Origin: an uncultured Opitutaceae bacterium
GTDB lineage: Bacteria; Verrucomicrobiota; Verrucomicrobiia; Opitutales; Opitutaceae
Direction of reading: 5' to 3'
Assembly (NCBI GenBank): GCA_937889545.1
Contig: CALAOT010000127.1
Location: 1 to 49,904 of the forward strand
Length of the DNA stretch: 49,904 nt
The notes beneath the pieces were generated by a model. The model made no database searches. It saw nothing but the letters and a program-made list of their open reading frames with translations, and had not been told where the DNA came from. Positions 17,345 through 25,433 of the stretch are shown here, piece by piece; the stretch's first letter is position 1, and every line of letters starts with the position of its first letter. The translations under genes were made by a program, and so were the position numbers.

Positions 17345-17462
17345 TCGGCCTAACCAATCACCTGCTTCGACGCTTGGGGCGGTCACGCCTCATGGGGTGC
17401 AGGCGCCGCGCTTGCCGTAGCCGCAGATCATCCCAACGTTTGGCGGCCACAATCCTTCGCCC

Positions 17463-18632
17463 ATGAGCGCAGCCTCCAAATCCCCCGGCAAGAGCCCCCA
17501 CCCGCACGCCGGCCCCGAGAAAAAGAATGACCGGCTGTTCACCCTCGGGATCGAGGAGGAGTTCCAGATCATAGATCCCGTGACCCGCGAGCTCCGCTCG
17601 CACATCGAGCAGATCATGGAGGACGGCAGGATGATCCTGCGCGAGCGGGTCAAGCCCGAGATGCACCAGTCCGTCGTCGAGGCGGGAACCGACATCTGCC
17701 ACGACGTCTCCGAGGCCCGCGCCGCCGTGGCCGGGCTCCGCTCCGACCTGTGGAAGCTCGCGCAGATGCACGGCCTGACGATCGCGGCCTCCGGCACCCA
17801 CCCATTCTCGCACTGGACGGACCAGAAGATCACGGAGGGCGAGCGCTACAGGGTGATTGTCGAGGACATGCAGCAGGTGGCGCGCGCCAACCTGATCTTC
17901 GGCCTCCACGTGCACGTCGGCATCCCCGACCGCGAGACCGCCATCCAGGTGATGAACATGGCGCGCTACTTCCTGCCGCACCTCTTCGCGCTCTCGACCA
18001 ACTCGCCCTTTTGGAACGGCCGCAACACCGGATTCAAGAGCTACCGCGTCAAGGTGTTCGAGCGATTCCCGCGCACCGGCATCCCGGACTCATTCGAGTC
18101 GCTGACCGAGTACAACGAGTACCTCGCCCTGCTCGTGAAGACCCGGTGCATCGACAACGCCAAGAAGATCTGGTGGGACATCCGGCTCCATCCCTTCTTC
18201 GACACCCTCGAGTTCCGCGTCTGCGACATCCCCATGCGGGTCGAGGAGACCATCGCCCTCGCCGGCCTGATGCAGGCGCTCGTCTCCAGGCTCCACAAGC
18301 TCCTCAAGCAGAATATGTCGTGGCGCAGCTATCGGCGCCGCCTGCTCGACGAGAACCGCTGGCGCGCCTCGCGCTACGGCATCTCCGGAAAGCTCATCGA
18401 CTTCGGCAAGCAGGAGGAGGTGGACACGCACGCGCTCATCCTCGAGCTGCTCGAGTTCGTCGACCGCGAGATCGACGAGTTCGGGAGCCGCAAGGAGGTG
18501 GGCTATGTCCACGAGATCCTGAAGCACGGCACCGGCGCCGACCGCCAGCTGGCCGTCTGGGAACGCACCGGCGACCTCAAGTCCGTGGTCGACTACATCA
18601 TATCCGAGACGACCGCCGGACTGAAGAAATGA
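17463..18632 (+). CDS. YbdK-type carboxylate-amine ligase (glutamate-cysteine ligase family 2)
   Basis: 389 aa GCS2-family enzyme. After a low-complexity N-terminus the catalytic domain begins with FTLGIEEEFQIIDP (about 26-39), the acidic metal site typical of the family. Further motifs are QSVVEAGTDICHDVSEAR, ASGTHPFSHW, IFGLHVHVGIPDRE, NSPFWNGRNTGFKSYR and FRVCDIPMRVEETIAL. Such enzymes make an amide bond between a carboxylate (often glutamate) and an amine using ATP. YbdK itself has only weak glutamate-cysteine ligase activity, so the true substrates here are open. It sits 43 nt before the aminopeptidase gene in the same direction, in a cluster with two ATP-grasp-type genes. Confidence 0.93.
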   Translation: MSAASKSPGKSPHPHAGPEKKNDRLFTLGIEEEFQIIDPVTRELRSHIEQIMEDGRMILRERVKPEMHQSVVEAGTDICHDVSEARAAVAGLRSDLWKLAQMHGLTIAASGTHPFSHWTDQKITEGERYRVIVEDMQQVARANLIFGLHVHVGIPDRETAIQVMNMARYFLPHLFALSTNSPFWNGRNTGFKSYRVKVFERFPRTGIPDSFESLTEYNEYLALLVKTRCIDNAKKIWWDIRLHPFFDTLEFRVCDIPMRVEETIALAGLMQALVSRLHKLLKQNMSWRSYRRRLLDENRWRASRYGISGKLIDFGKQEEVDTHALILELLEFVDREIDEFGSRKEVGYVHEILKHGTGADRQLAVWERTGDLKSVVDYIISETTAGLKK

Positions 18633-18675
18633 ATTGTCGGGGCCCGCACCGAATCTCCAGCCTTACGGCCCTTTC

Positions 18676-19701
18676 ATGCCAGTAGTCGACCTTCCGCCCA
18701 CCGCGACCTTCGATCCCGCGCTCACCCCGGGCGCCCGCAACGCCATCCGGGTGTGCCTGCGCCTCCAGGCGCACGAGCGGATCACGCTCATCACCGACCG
18801 GGCCAGCGCCGAGATCGGCGCGGCCCTGAGGAGCGAGATCGAGAAGACGGGAGCCGACTACTCCGTCTTCGTGCTCGAGGACAGCGGCCCGCGCCCCCAC
18901 CGCGACATGCCTCCCGAGATCCTCGCCGATCTCGCCCGCTCGCAGGTCAGCATCTACGCCGCCGTCACCCAGGCCGGCGAACTCCGCACGCGGATGCAGA
19001 TGACGGATGTCGTGAGCCGCCACCACATCCGCCACGGCCACATGGTCAACATCAGCAAGCGGATCATGCTCGAGGGCATGCGCGCGGACTTCGTCGAGGT
19101 CGACCGCCTGAGCCAGAGGCTGATCGAGAAGGCCCGCCGGACAAGGCGCGTCACCTGCCGCACCGCGGCCGGCACCGACTATGTCGCCGAGCTCTCCCCC
19201 TCGCTTAATTGGGTCAAGACAGCGGGCCTGATCACCCCCGAGGTCTGGGGCAACCTCCCGGGCGGGGAGATCTTCACCTCGCCATTCAACTCCAACGGCC
19301 GCTACGTCGTCGACGGCGTCGTCGGCGACCACCTCTGCGAGAAATACGGCGACCTGGCCGCCACGCCGCTCACGATCGAGATCAGGGACAACCGGATCGC
19401 GGGCCTCGCGTGCGGGAACAGGGAGCTTCTGGCGGAATTCAGGGCCTACACCCAGACCGACGAGAACAGCGACCGCGTCGGCGAGTTCGCGATCGGCACC
19501 AACATCGCGTGCCGGCACATCATCGGGAACATCCTGCAGGACGAGAAGCTCCCCGGGATCCACATCGCATTCGGCCACCCCTACAGCGAATATACCGGAC
19601 AGGCGTGGAAGAGCACGACCCACATCGACTGCGTGGGCCGGAACTTCGACATCTGGCTCGACGACGAGCAGGTCATGCGCGGGGGAACATTCCTGATCTG
19701 A
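18676..19701 (+). CDS. M29-type (aminopeptidase T-like) metallopeptidase
   Basis: 341 aa from the ATG (MPVVDLPPTATF); a TTG 42 nt upstream is an alternative start. The metal ligands of aminopeptidase T can be placed: Glu198 in NLPGGEIFTSP, Glu270 in VGEFAIGTN, a His in HIAFGHPY (His296 or His301), and His316 and Asp318 in STTHIDCV. The family removes N-terminal residues from short peptides. Lying between a carboxylate-amine ligase and a second ATP-grasp-like gene, it may trim or break down the product those enzymes make. No signal peptide, so cytoplasmic. Confidence 0.88.
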   Translation: MPVVDLPPTATFDPALTPGARNAIRVCLRLQAHERITLITDRASAEIGAALRSEIEKTGADYSVFVLEDSGPRPHRDMPPEILADLARSQVSIYAAVTQAGELRTRMQMTDVVSRHHIRHGHMVNISKRIMLEGMRADFVEVDRLSQRLIEKARRTRRVTCRTAAGTDYVAELSPSLNWVKTAGLITPEVWGNLPGGEIFTSPFNSNGRYVVDGVVGDHLCEKYGDLAATPLTIEIRDNRIAGLACGNRELLAEFRAYTQTDENSDRVGEFAIGTNIACRHIIGNILQDEKLPGIHIAFGHPYSEYTGQAWKSTTHIDCVGRNFDIWLDDEQVMRGGTFLI

Positions 19702-19738
19702 ACCGCGAGGCCGCGGCCCTCGAACGGCCGTCTACCGA

Positions 19739-20935
19739 ATGATACCCGAACTCCGCCAGCGCTATAACGCCGCGTTCACGGAGCAGCAGTATGCTGCGTT
19801 TCTCGACGAGCTCGCGACCGCGCACCGCTGGGGCCCCGACTTCCGCGTCGCCGAGACCCCGCTCTTCCTGGACGCCGGCACCGCTGCGGCCCTTGTGCGC
19901 GCCGCCTCCGGCATCGTCACACAACTCGCCACCCCGGGGTTCCGCGCGCATGCCGCCCGCGCCGTCCCGGCCGCACTCAGCGTGCCCGCGGAGACGCCGT
20001 TCCCCCATTTCCTCTGCATCGACTTTGCGCTCGCGACGGACGCGGCGGGCCGCGTGACCCCGCAGCTCATTGAGCTGCAGGGCTTCCCCACCGTGGCGTG
20101 CTTCCAGACGCTCCTGTCGCGAAGCTATGCGAGGCATTTCCCGGCGATTCCGCCCGATTTCACGAGCTACTTCGGCGGGCTGGACGAGAAGGGGTGCCTC
20201 GCCGCGCTCCGGACCTCGATCATCGGCAAATGCGATCCCGCGGAGACCGTCCTCCTCGAGGTCGCTCCCGAGGAGCAGAAGACCCGCATCGATTTTGCGG
20301 TCACGGAGGACCTGCTCGGCGTCCGCCCCGTCTGCGTCACCGAGGTCCGCAAGCGCGGAAGGAGGCTCTTCCACGAGGTTGGCGGCCGCGAGATCCAGAT
20401 ACGGCGCATCTACAACCGGGTGATCTTTGACGAACTGCTGCGAAAGAGGCCGGCGATGCAATTCAGCTTCATCGACGACCTCGATGTCGAATGGGCCGGC
20501 CATCCCAACTGGTACTTCCGGGTCAGCAAGCACACGCTGCCCTTCCTCCGCGGCGAGTTCGTGCCGCCGTGCCATTTCGTGAGCGAGCTTCGCGAGGTTC
20601 CCGCCGACCTGGAGAACTATGTGCTGAAGCCGCTCTACTCCTTTGCCGGACTGGGAGTCGACCTCTCCCCGACGCCCGCGAGGATCGCCGCCATCGCCCA
20701 GCCGGGCGAGTGGCTCCTGCAGCGGAAGGTCGCCTACGCGCCCCTCCTTGCGACGCCCGATGGCCCGTCGAAGGCCGAGGTGCGCCTGATCCTGGCCGGC
20801 GACGGAAGCGGCTGGCCGAGGCTCCTCAATAATCTGGTCCGGCTCACCAAGGGCGGGATGCACGGCGTAGACTTCAACAAGGGCCGCCTGTGGGTCGGGG
20901 CGAGCGTCGGGCTGTTCCCGGGCGACGCCGGTTGA
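19739..20935 (+). CDS. ATP-grasp-like protein, possibly circularly permuted (unassigned ligase)
   Basis: 398 aa. I do not recognise a named family with certainty. Features suggesting a glutathionylspermidine-synthase-like or permuted ATP-grasp fold are QLIELQGFPTVACFQ (acidic/Gln metal-site pattern), IQIRRIYNRVIFDEL, a lysine strand in NYVLKPLYSFAGLGVDL followed by a short Gly-rich turn, and WLLQRKVAYAP. No signal peptide or membrane segment. It starts 37 nt after the aminopeptidase stop, on the same strand, and is the last gene of the run. In this setting a ligase role on the same product as the other ligases is plausible. Confidence 0.65.
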   Translation: MIPELRQRYNAAFTEQQYAAFLDELATAHRWGPDFRVAETPLFLDAGTAAALVRAASGIVTQLATPGFRAHAARAVPAALSVPAETPFPHFLCIDFALATDAAGRVTPQLIELQGFPTVACFQTLLSRSYARHFPAIPPDFTSYFGGLDEKGCLAALRTSIIGKCDPAETVLLEVAPEEQKTRIDFAVTEDLLGVRPVCVTEVRKRGRRLFHEVGGREIQIRRIYNRVIFDELLRKRPAMQFSFIDDLDVEWAGHPNWYFRVSKHTLPFLRGEFVPPCHFVSELREVPADLENYVLKPLYSFAGLGVDLSPTPARIAAIAQPGEWLLQRKVAYAPLLATPDGPSKAEVRLILAGDGSGWPRLLNNLVRLTKGGMHGVDFNKGRLWVGASVGLFPGDAG

Positions 20936-21089
20936 TTTCGGTTGCGTGCCTTTTCATCCGCGCGGACGAATCAGGCGCAGCGCCGTGCGCGGACACCCCG
21001 GGAATGCGCTGACATCAAGCGCTGCGGGAAAGGCCGCCGCCATCGGGCGAATCGATGCGGCGCAAGTTCCTGAAAGGCCAAATATTGCG

Positions 21090-21118
21090 CGAATAATTCG
21101 TACTAATACGCAGCGTAT
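21090..21118. promoter_or_regulatory. Two short palindromes in an AT-rich patch upstream of the secreted repeat protein
   Basis: CGAATAATTCG (21090-21100) and ATACGCAGCGTAT (21106-21118) are each perfect odd-centre inverted repeats separated by 5 bp. They lie about 80-110 bp before the start at 21200, in an AT-rich pocket of a GC-rich region. Position and symmetry suggest a promoter with operator sites. The rest of the gap 20936-21199 shows only a 6 bp inverted repeat around a G-tract (TAACCG / CGGTTA, about 21134-21153). Confidence 0.35.
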
Positions 21119-21199
21119 ACGAGGGATTTTGTAACCGGGGGGGGAACGGTTAGCGTCTCATTCCGCAATCACGCGTATCATCAGCAATTCATTTCCCTC

Positions 21200-21841
21200 A
21201 TGAAAAACCTACCCCTCTTCAGCCTGTTTGCCTCGGCAATCATCGCGGGCTCCGTCCTGGTTCTCGCAATCCCGGCGCGCGCCTCGGACGACAAGGACAA
21301 GACCACGACCACCACCCGCACCGGCACCTATACGACGAGCAAAGGCGGCTCGGGCACGACGTCTTCCGTCACCACCCGAACGAACGGAACCGTGGAGAGG
21401 AAGGGCACCTGGACGAATGCCGCCGGCGGAACCGGAACGGTGCAGTCGCAGCGCACCTGGAACAAGTCCACGCAGACTGCGAATTTCAACGGCTCGGCGA
21501 CCAGGCCCAACGGGGCGACGACTTCATGGCAGGGCACCGCGGTTCGCACCGCGCCCGGCACCATCTCGGAGAAGGGGACCATCACCACCGCCAGCGGCAA
21601 GCAGGACACATTCACGTCCACGGACACGAAGGTCGCTCCCGGGAGCTGGGACAAGTCGCAGGTCATCACAACGGCAAACGGCAAGACCATTGACCGCACC
21701 ATCGACACCTCGGTCGTCGGCGGCAAAGGCACGCGAACGGTGACCACCACCCTGCCCAACGGCCAGACGGTGACGCGCAACGCCTCATTCAACCAGACGG
21801 TTACGCAGTCGGCAGCGCCCCAAGCGACGCCGAGCAACTGA
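21200..21841 (+). CDS. Secreted Thr/Gly/Ser-rich repetitive protein
   Basis: 213 aa with a signal peptide (about residues 1-29, cleaved near ARA|SDD). The mature chain is dominated by Thr, Gly, Ser and Asn and repeats a loose motif of about 15-20 residues of the kind TxxGTxxTxxGGxGTxxS, ..NGTVERKGTWTNAAGGTGTV.., ..TTASGKQDTFTSTDTKV... That pattern suggests an extended beta repeat or beta-solenoid on the cell surface. No family recognised. It is monocistronic with an AT-rich upstream region. Two GC hairpins without T-runs (21867-21885 and 21913-21927) follow the stop. Confidence 0.75.
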   Translation: MKNLPLFSLFASAIIAGSVLVLAIPARASDDKDKTTTTTRTGTYTTSKGGSGTTSSVTTRTNGTVERKGTWTNAAGGTGTVQSQRTWNKSTQTANFNGSATRPNGATTSWQGTAVRTAPGTISEKGTITTASGKQDTFTSTDTKVAPGSWDKSQVITTANGKTIDRTIDTSVVGGKGTRTVTTTLPNGQTVTRNASFNQTVTQSAAPQATPSN

Positions 21842-21978
21842 CCGATTCTCCAGTCTTCTTAGAGCGCAGCGGTCACGGCCCGCTGGGAGCGTCCGCCGCG
21901 GGATCCGGGAGCGGGGCGGGACGCCCCACAATGCCCAGCCAAGCGGCTTTGGGTAGTGGGTCAGTTTGGAGTCCCGCC

Positions 21979-22632
21979 TTAAGGCTTGGTCCCTAAGACT
22001 TGCAGAAATTTGGTAACTGAGTCGCCCGGGAGTAGAAGACGCCGGGCGTCCATATTGACCCACTCGATAGCCTCCAGTATTTGGTCATAGTCTTTTTCTA
22101 AATCAGGGCGGTTCCAGATCCTGCGGAAATGGAAAATCCGGTTTCTTAATTGGCGTATCATGTTGAATCGATTGGATACGACCGACCTGGTGCGCGATGA
22201 TTTAGGAAGCCCCGGGAAAACCCTCGACCCTAGTTTGTGGAAAAGGGTTTCGTATTCGCTATTCAGCAGGCTAACCCAAAAGCCAAAGCTCATTTCCTGA
22301 ACCATTCTGTCCTGTGTGATTGGCCGAGAGCGTTCCTGTAGAAACTGGTAAGACTTTGAAACATCGTCTCGCTCATTCTTCCTCAGCCATTGCGGTGTGG
22401 CTGTTAGCCAGTCGGTTCCGAAAATAGGCATCATCGCATCGTTGAAGCTGTTCCTTAATGCGACCTCAAGAATTTGGAGTGGCGTATAAAAATGCTCACA
22501 AAGAGCGGCGTGCCACTGATACCTAACAAATATCAGGTCATCGGAATCGCCGGCCAAATTCCGGTGTGACTCAAAACGCGCCCCTGAAAGAGCCTTTCTG
22601 ATTAGGGCGTAATCCTCTTTACTTTTATTCAA
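21979..22632 (-). CDS. Abi_2/HEPN-like protein (abortive infection family)
   Basis: 217 aa, mostly helical. The N-terminal half contains FYTPLQILEVALRNSFNDAM (51-70), the hallmark of Abi-like proteins, and the C-terminal half has an Rx4H motif, RNRIFH (163-168), in MIRQLRNRIFHFRRIW, the catalytic signature of HEPN ribonucleases. HEPN/Abi proteins typically cleave RNA on phage infection and arrest growth. The gene is AT-richer than the neighbouring chromosome and lies at the edge of an IS-rich island, supporting horizontal transfer. No antitoxin gene is adjacent, so it may act alone or may be a family member without a defence role. Confidence 0.75.
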   Translation of the reverse strand: MNKSKEDYALIRKALSGARFESHRNLAGDSDDLIFVRYQWHAALCEHFYTPLQILEVALRNSFNDAMMPIFGTDWLTATPQWLRKNERDDVSKSYQFLQERSRPITQDRMVQEMSFGFWVSLLNSEYETLFHKLGSRVFPGLPKSSRTRSVVSNRFNMIRQLRNRIFHFRRIWNRPDLEKDYDQILEAIEWVNMDARRLLLPGDSVTKFLQVLGTKP

Positions 22633-22748
22633 AGGGGGGCGATAGTTTGCTCACTGTCCCGGGGCCATTCCTAGCGTCAGTAGTTCTTAACCGTGCTGCT
22701 GATGATGAATCCCGGGTTTTTTTTGCCCATAAATTTCCGTCGGGATTT

Positions 22749-23074
22749 TCAGGCGGCTTTCTCAAGGTCGCTTTCTAGCAGACCAACAATGTCTTCCAAG
22801 CCCCAAACGCGGCTTGAAATTCCTGACTCCATCGCGGGGGTCACGCGCAATGACTGGTGGATTCGGCAGAAATTGTAGTAGCAGAAGAACAGGGCTAGCA
22901 TGTGCTCATGATTCTCGACCTTCTTGGAAAAGGCATTCGTCAGGCGAGTGAAGCGCCGATTGCCCATACGGATGGTTAGGTTGTGGCGCTCGACGTAGCT
23001 GGTTGAGACATGGGCATATTCCGGATTTCCACTTACCACGGCCTTGCGGGCACCCATGCATTGGGCGGGAGAAT
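22749..23074 (-). pseudogene. IS1-type DDE transposase, C-terminal fragment
   Basis: About 105 residues match the C-terminal end of the IS1-type DDE transposases common in environmental bacteria: STSYVERHNLTIRMGNRRFT, RLTNAFSKKVENHEHMLALF, CYYNFCRIHQSLRVTPAMES and LEDIVGLLESDLEKAA. The N-terminus with the first catalytic Asp residues is missing. Coding sense stops at about 23074, exactly where the next element seems to begin (TGACCTGACG..), so the fragment was cut by the IS3 insertion. Non-functional. Confidence 0.8.
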
Positions 23075-23138
23075 TGACCTGACGTACCAGAACTGAGCCA
23101 TTGCGAATGAGAGTCTGGGCTCCAAGAAAGGAACCCAG

Positions 23139-23408
23139 ATGCCAAAAGGAAAGAAGCACACGCCGGAGCAGATCGTAGCGATACTGCGCCGGATCGACGG
23201 CGGGGAGTCGGCGCAGGCCGTGTCCCGCGAAGTGAACATCAGCGAAGCGACACTCCAGCGCTGGAAGCAGCAGTACGGCGCCATGGAGATCGACGAGGTG
23301 AAGGAGTTGAAGGCCCTCAGGGACGAGAATGCCCGCTTGAAGCGGATCGTCGCCGACCAGGTCTTGAACATCCAGGTGCTGAAAGAGGTGAACTCAAAAA
23401 AATGGTAA
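23139..23408 (+). CDS. IS3-family transposase OrfA
   Basis: 89 aa helix-turn-helix protein followed by a leucine-zipper-like coiled coil, the standard OrfA layout: KKHTPEQIVAILRRIDGGES, SREVNISEATLQRWKQQYG and LKALRDENARLKRIVADQVL. It binds the element ends. The end overlaps orfB, with a run of seven A residues (23396-23402) as the likely slippery site for the -1 frameshift that makes the OrfAB fusion transposase. It appears intact, but its partner is truncated. Confidence 0.9.
   Translation: MPKGKKHTPEQIVAILRRIDGGESAQAVSREVNISEATLQRWKQQYGAMEIDEVKELKALRDENARLKRIVADQVLNIQVLKEVNSKKW
23396..23402 (+). other. A7 slippery site for -1 frameshifting in the IS3 element
   Basis: Seven consecutive A residues at the end of orfA, immediately before the overlapping start of orfB (frame -1 relative to orfA). 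This matches the programmed frameshift window of IS3-family elements; a functional product is no longer possible because orfB is truncated. Confidence 0.6.
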
Positions 23409-23935
23409 GCTCGTCGCAGAAGCGCCACGCCGCCCAGGGCGTGGTAGCGGCGGGCATGTGTTCGCAGCGTCAGGCGTGCCGTTATCTTGGGTTGGCGCGC
23501 TCCAGTTGGGCCTACGTGTCGCGGCCGCCGAAGCCGCGGACGGTGCAGATCGGGGAGGCGATAGCCGCCCTGGCGTTACGCCATCCTCGGTATAGCTACC
23601 GCCGAGCCCATGAAATGCTGCGTCGGCAGGGCCTCTGCTGCAACCTGCGCACAGTGCAGCGCATGCGCCGTGACCAGGGCCTCGGCGTCAAAGGGCCGGC
23701 ACGGCGCCCCAAAGTGCCGTTGCGGCTCGATGCGAAGCTGAAAGCGGTCGCAGTCAACGATGTCTGGTGCGTCGACGTGGTCTTCGACACCACCCAGGGC
23801 GGCAACACGGTGAAGTTCCTGACGATCATAGACGAATACAGCCATTACTGCCTCGCGATCGCGGCCAGCCGCCGAATGGGCGCCCGCGAGGTCATCGCGG
23901 CGCTTGCCAGGCTGATCGAGCTCCACCGGCCCTGA
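23402..23935 (+). pseudogene. IS3-family transposase OrfB, C-terminally truncated
   Basis: 177 aa of a domain that is normally about 270-290 aa. The HTH_21 region (HPRYSYRRAHEMLRRQGL, LRTVQRMRRDQGL) and the first catalytic Asp (VNDVWCVDVVFD) are present, as is FLTIIDEYSHYCLAIAASRR. The frame ends at IELHRP, before the second Asp and the catalytic Glu, so the DDE triad is incomplete. The region after the stop (23936-24225) does not restore the missing part; one frame there stays open for about 76 codons to 24170 but I cannot assign it. Confidence 0.85.
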
Positions 23936-24225
23936 TAACCTTCGCCATCACTACATAGGCTCGGCTTCACGGGATTATAGTTTTCGGGGCTCATTTGGTG
24001 GGCTTCACCTTCGTTACGGACTGCTCACCTTGCTCTCCGGCTGCTCTCCACCTCCCCTCGCAGGGACGCAGTTGCCGGCGCATCATCAGCTAAACGACCT
24101 AATTGGCTGTATGAGTGTTCACCTCATGGGTTCATGGTTTTCGGGATCGCACGTAGTGTTGCTAATTTGAACGATGCCTTGCGAAGGGTGAAAGGTGGGA
24201 GTGAGTTGGTTGCCCTTTCAATCGG

Positions 24226-24615
24226 TCACAGGCTATACGCCAGCGGATGCTTGGGCTCGTAAAGCATGATGTCGTCCGCGCCAGGTACGGCCATCATGAC
24301 CACGAGTCCGTACCCGTGATCCTGAACTTCGCCGCGGAACTCCGCTCCTTTGCCCTTCAGTTCAGCGACCGTGTGTGAGATGTCGTCGCACATCAGGGAG
24401 ATCAGATGGTGCCGCGGCGATTCGTACGTCTTGCCATCGTAGACGGCGTGGGTCGGGTGCACGCCCATCTCGCTCCGCCCGGTCTTGAAGATCAGCCAAC
24501 CCGCGCCTCCGCCCAGCGCATCCTCGACGTAGGGCCAGCCGAGGACGTCGCGAAGGAATGCGCGCGTTGCGGGGGCATCGTCGGAATAAATCAGGGTGTG
24601 GATGCTGGTGATCAT
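24226..24615 (-). CDS. VOC (glyoxalase/bleomycin-resistance fold) family protein
   Basis: 129 aa single-domain vicinal-oxygen-chelate protein. The two beta-alpha-beta-beta-beta modules can be seen: SIHTLIYSDDAPATRAFLRD / VLGWPYVEDALGGGAGWLIF and HHLISLMCDDISHTVAELKG / GYGLVVMMAVPGADDIMLYE, with potential metal ligands His6 and Glu119. It resembles small predicted lactoylglutathione-lyase-like proteins of unknown substrate. It is a free-standing gene between IS remnants. The 190 bp to its right (24616-24805) hold no gene or clear signal. Confidence 0.88.
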   Translation of the reverse strand: MITSIHTLIYSDDAPATRAFLRDVLGWPYVEDALGGGAGWLIFKTGRSEMGVHPTHAVYDGKTYESPRHHLISLMCDDISHTVAELKGKGAEFRGEVQDHGYGLVVMMAVPGADDIMLYEPKHPLAYSL

Positions 24616-24805
24616 CAGACTGAACTACTGAAATTGCCTAAGGCTGTCCCGGTTAACAAGTTACCAACAGCATTCCCGGAAGAAACATTGTTTTCTTGCG
24701 CCTTAGATCGTTCTGATGATTCCGCCATATTCCGTTCCTGCTGTGTTCATGAATTCGAGGCCCGCAGGCCCAACGATAATCGCAAAACCGCGAGAAGCTT
24801 GGCCG

Positions 24806-25423
24806 TCAACCGTCCGTCTTTGCCGTCGCCTTTTTGGACACCATATTGAAGCAATCCGTGATGGCACTGAGCATCTGGTGGATGCCGTCGCTGCCGCCAG
24901 CGATCATCGCACCCGTCACCACGATGTCGACCAGCTTGAACCATCCACTGGAAGGGTCGCCGGCCAACACTCCATGCAAGCCCCGGACGCCGACCAATGC
25001 CAGTGCCAAGCCCAGGACGAAACTGATGCAATAGGAGGTCTCCTTGGTGTCGATGCGGTAGGCTCCAAGGGTTTTCTGTTCGGCCGCAAGTACCTTGGCA
25101 AAGGCATCAATGTCCGCCTGCACCGGCAAGACCGCGGCCTTCGCGGCCGCTAGTTCCGCCGTGACCGCATTGATGTCGTCCTGCATTTCCTGGGCATCGG
25201 CGTCTCGCAGAACCGAGATGATCACCTCAACCGCACGTTCAGCCATCAGCGCCACCACAAAAAGCCCGCCCAGCAGATTGAGCACGGAATGCAGGTCAAC
25301 TTTCTCGAACCCCACCGCGGGCAACACCCTGTTCTTGTGCACCAGGAAGGCTGTGCCCCCGATCGCCGCTGCCAGCACCAGCACCTAGGCGAAGAAATTC
25401 CTCGCTCCAAATAAATTTTTCAT
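24806..25423 (-). pseudogene. Membrane protein with central coiled coil; in-frame amber codon at position 13
   Basis: Reading from the ATG at 25423 gives MKNLFGARNFFA, then TAG (25387-25385), then a continuous 192-codon frame. That ATG has a good ribosome site (AGGTG, 8 nt away), and the stop falls inside what looks like the first membrane helix, so a TGG-to-TAG change (Trp to amber) is the simple explanation. A GTG directly after the stop (25384) could restart translation. The rest has hydrophobic segments near AAAIGGTAFLV, LLGGLFVVALMAE, SFVLGLALALVGV and LVDIVVTGAMIAGG, around a charged coiled coil (DAQEMQDDINAVTAELAAAKA). Family unknown. An IS4 element sits immediately upstream of the ribosome site. 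Confidence 0.65.
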
Positions 25424-25433
25424 GGTTGCACCT
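25424..25433. repeat. Left 10 bp target-site duplication of the IS4 element
   Basis: GGTTGCACCT, identical to the copy at 26740-26749, directly abuts the left inverted repeat. Read on the minus strand it contains the AGGTG ribosome site of the membrane protein gene. Confidence 0.93.

Larger units (their letters stand above)
23075..23935 (+). mobile_element. IS3-family insertion sequence, 3'-truncated
   Basis: Left end inferred at TGACCTGACGTACCAG, which has the TG start usual in IS3 elements and coincides with the loss of the IS1-type coding frame. It carries orfA and the first two thirds of orfB with the usual -1 frame relation. The element breaks off after the orfB fragment: no right inverted repeat or downstream catalytic region is seen. 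Immobile by itself. Confidence 0.75.

Noticed and set aside
17345..17462. Possible integron attC site after the low-GC genes (GCCTAAC .. AACGTTTGGC)
   Set aside because: The left end fits the RYYYAAC pattern but the right end is not GTTRRRY, and the segment between does not form the required long imperfect palindrome.
17463..18632. Calling the GCS2-family gene a glutathione-pathway glutamate-cysteine ligase (gshA)
   Set aside because: No glutathione synthetase is adjacent, and the YbdK group is known for weak, uncertain activity; the cluster context suggests another amide.
21860..21930. Terminator after the repetitive secreted protein
   Set aside because: Two GC hairpins exist but neither is followed by a T-run on the coding strand.
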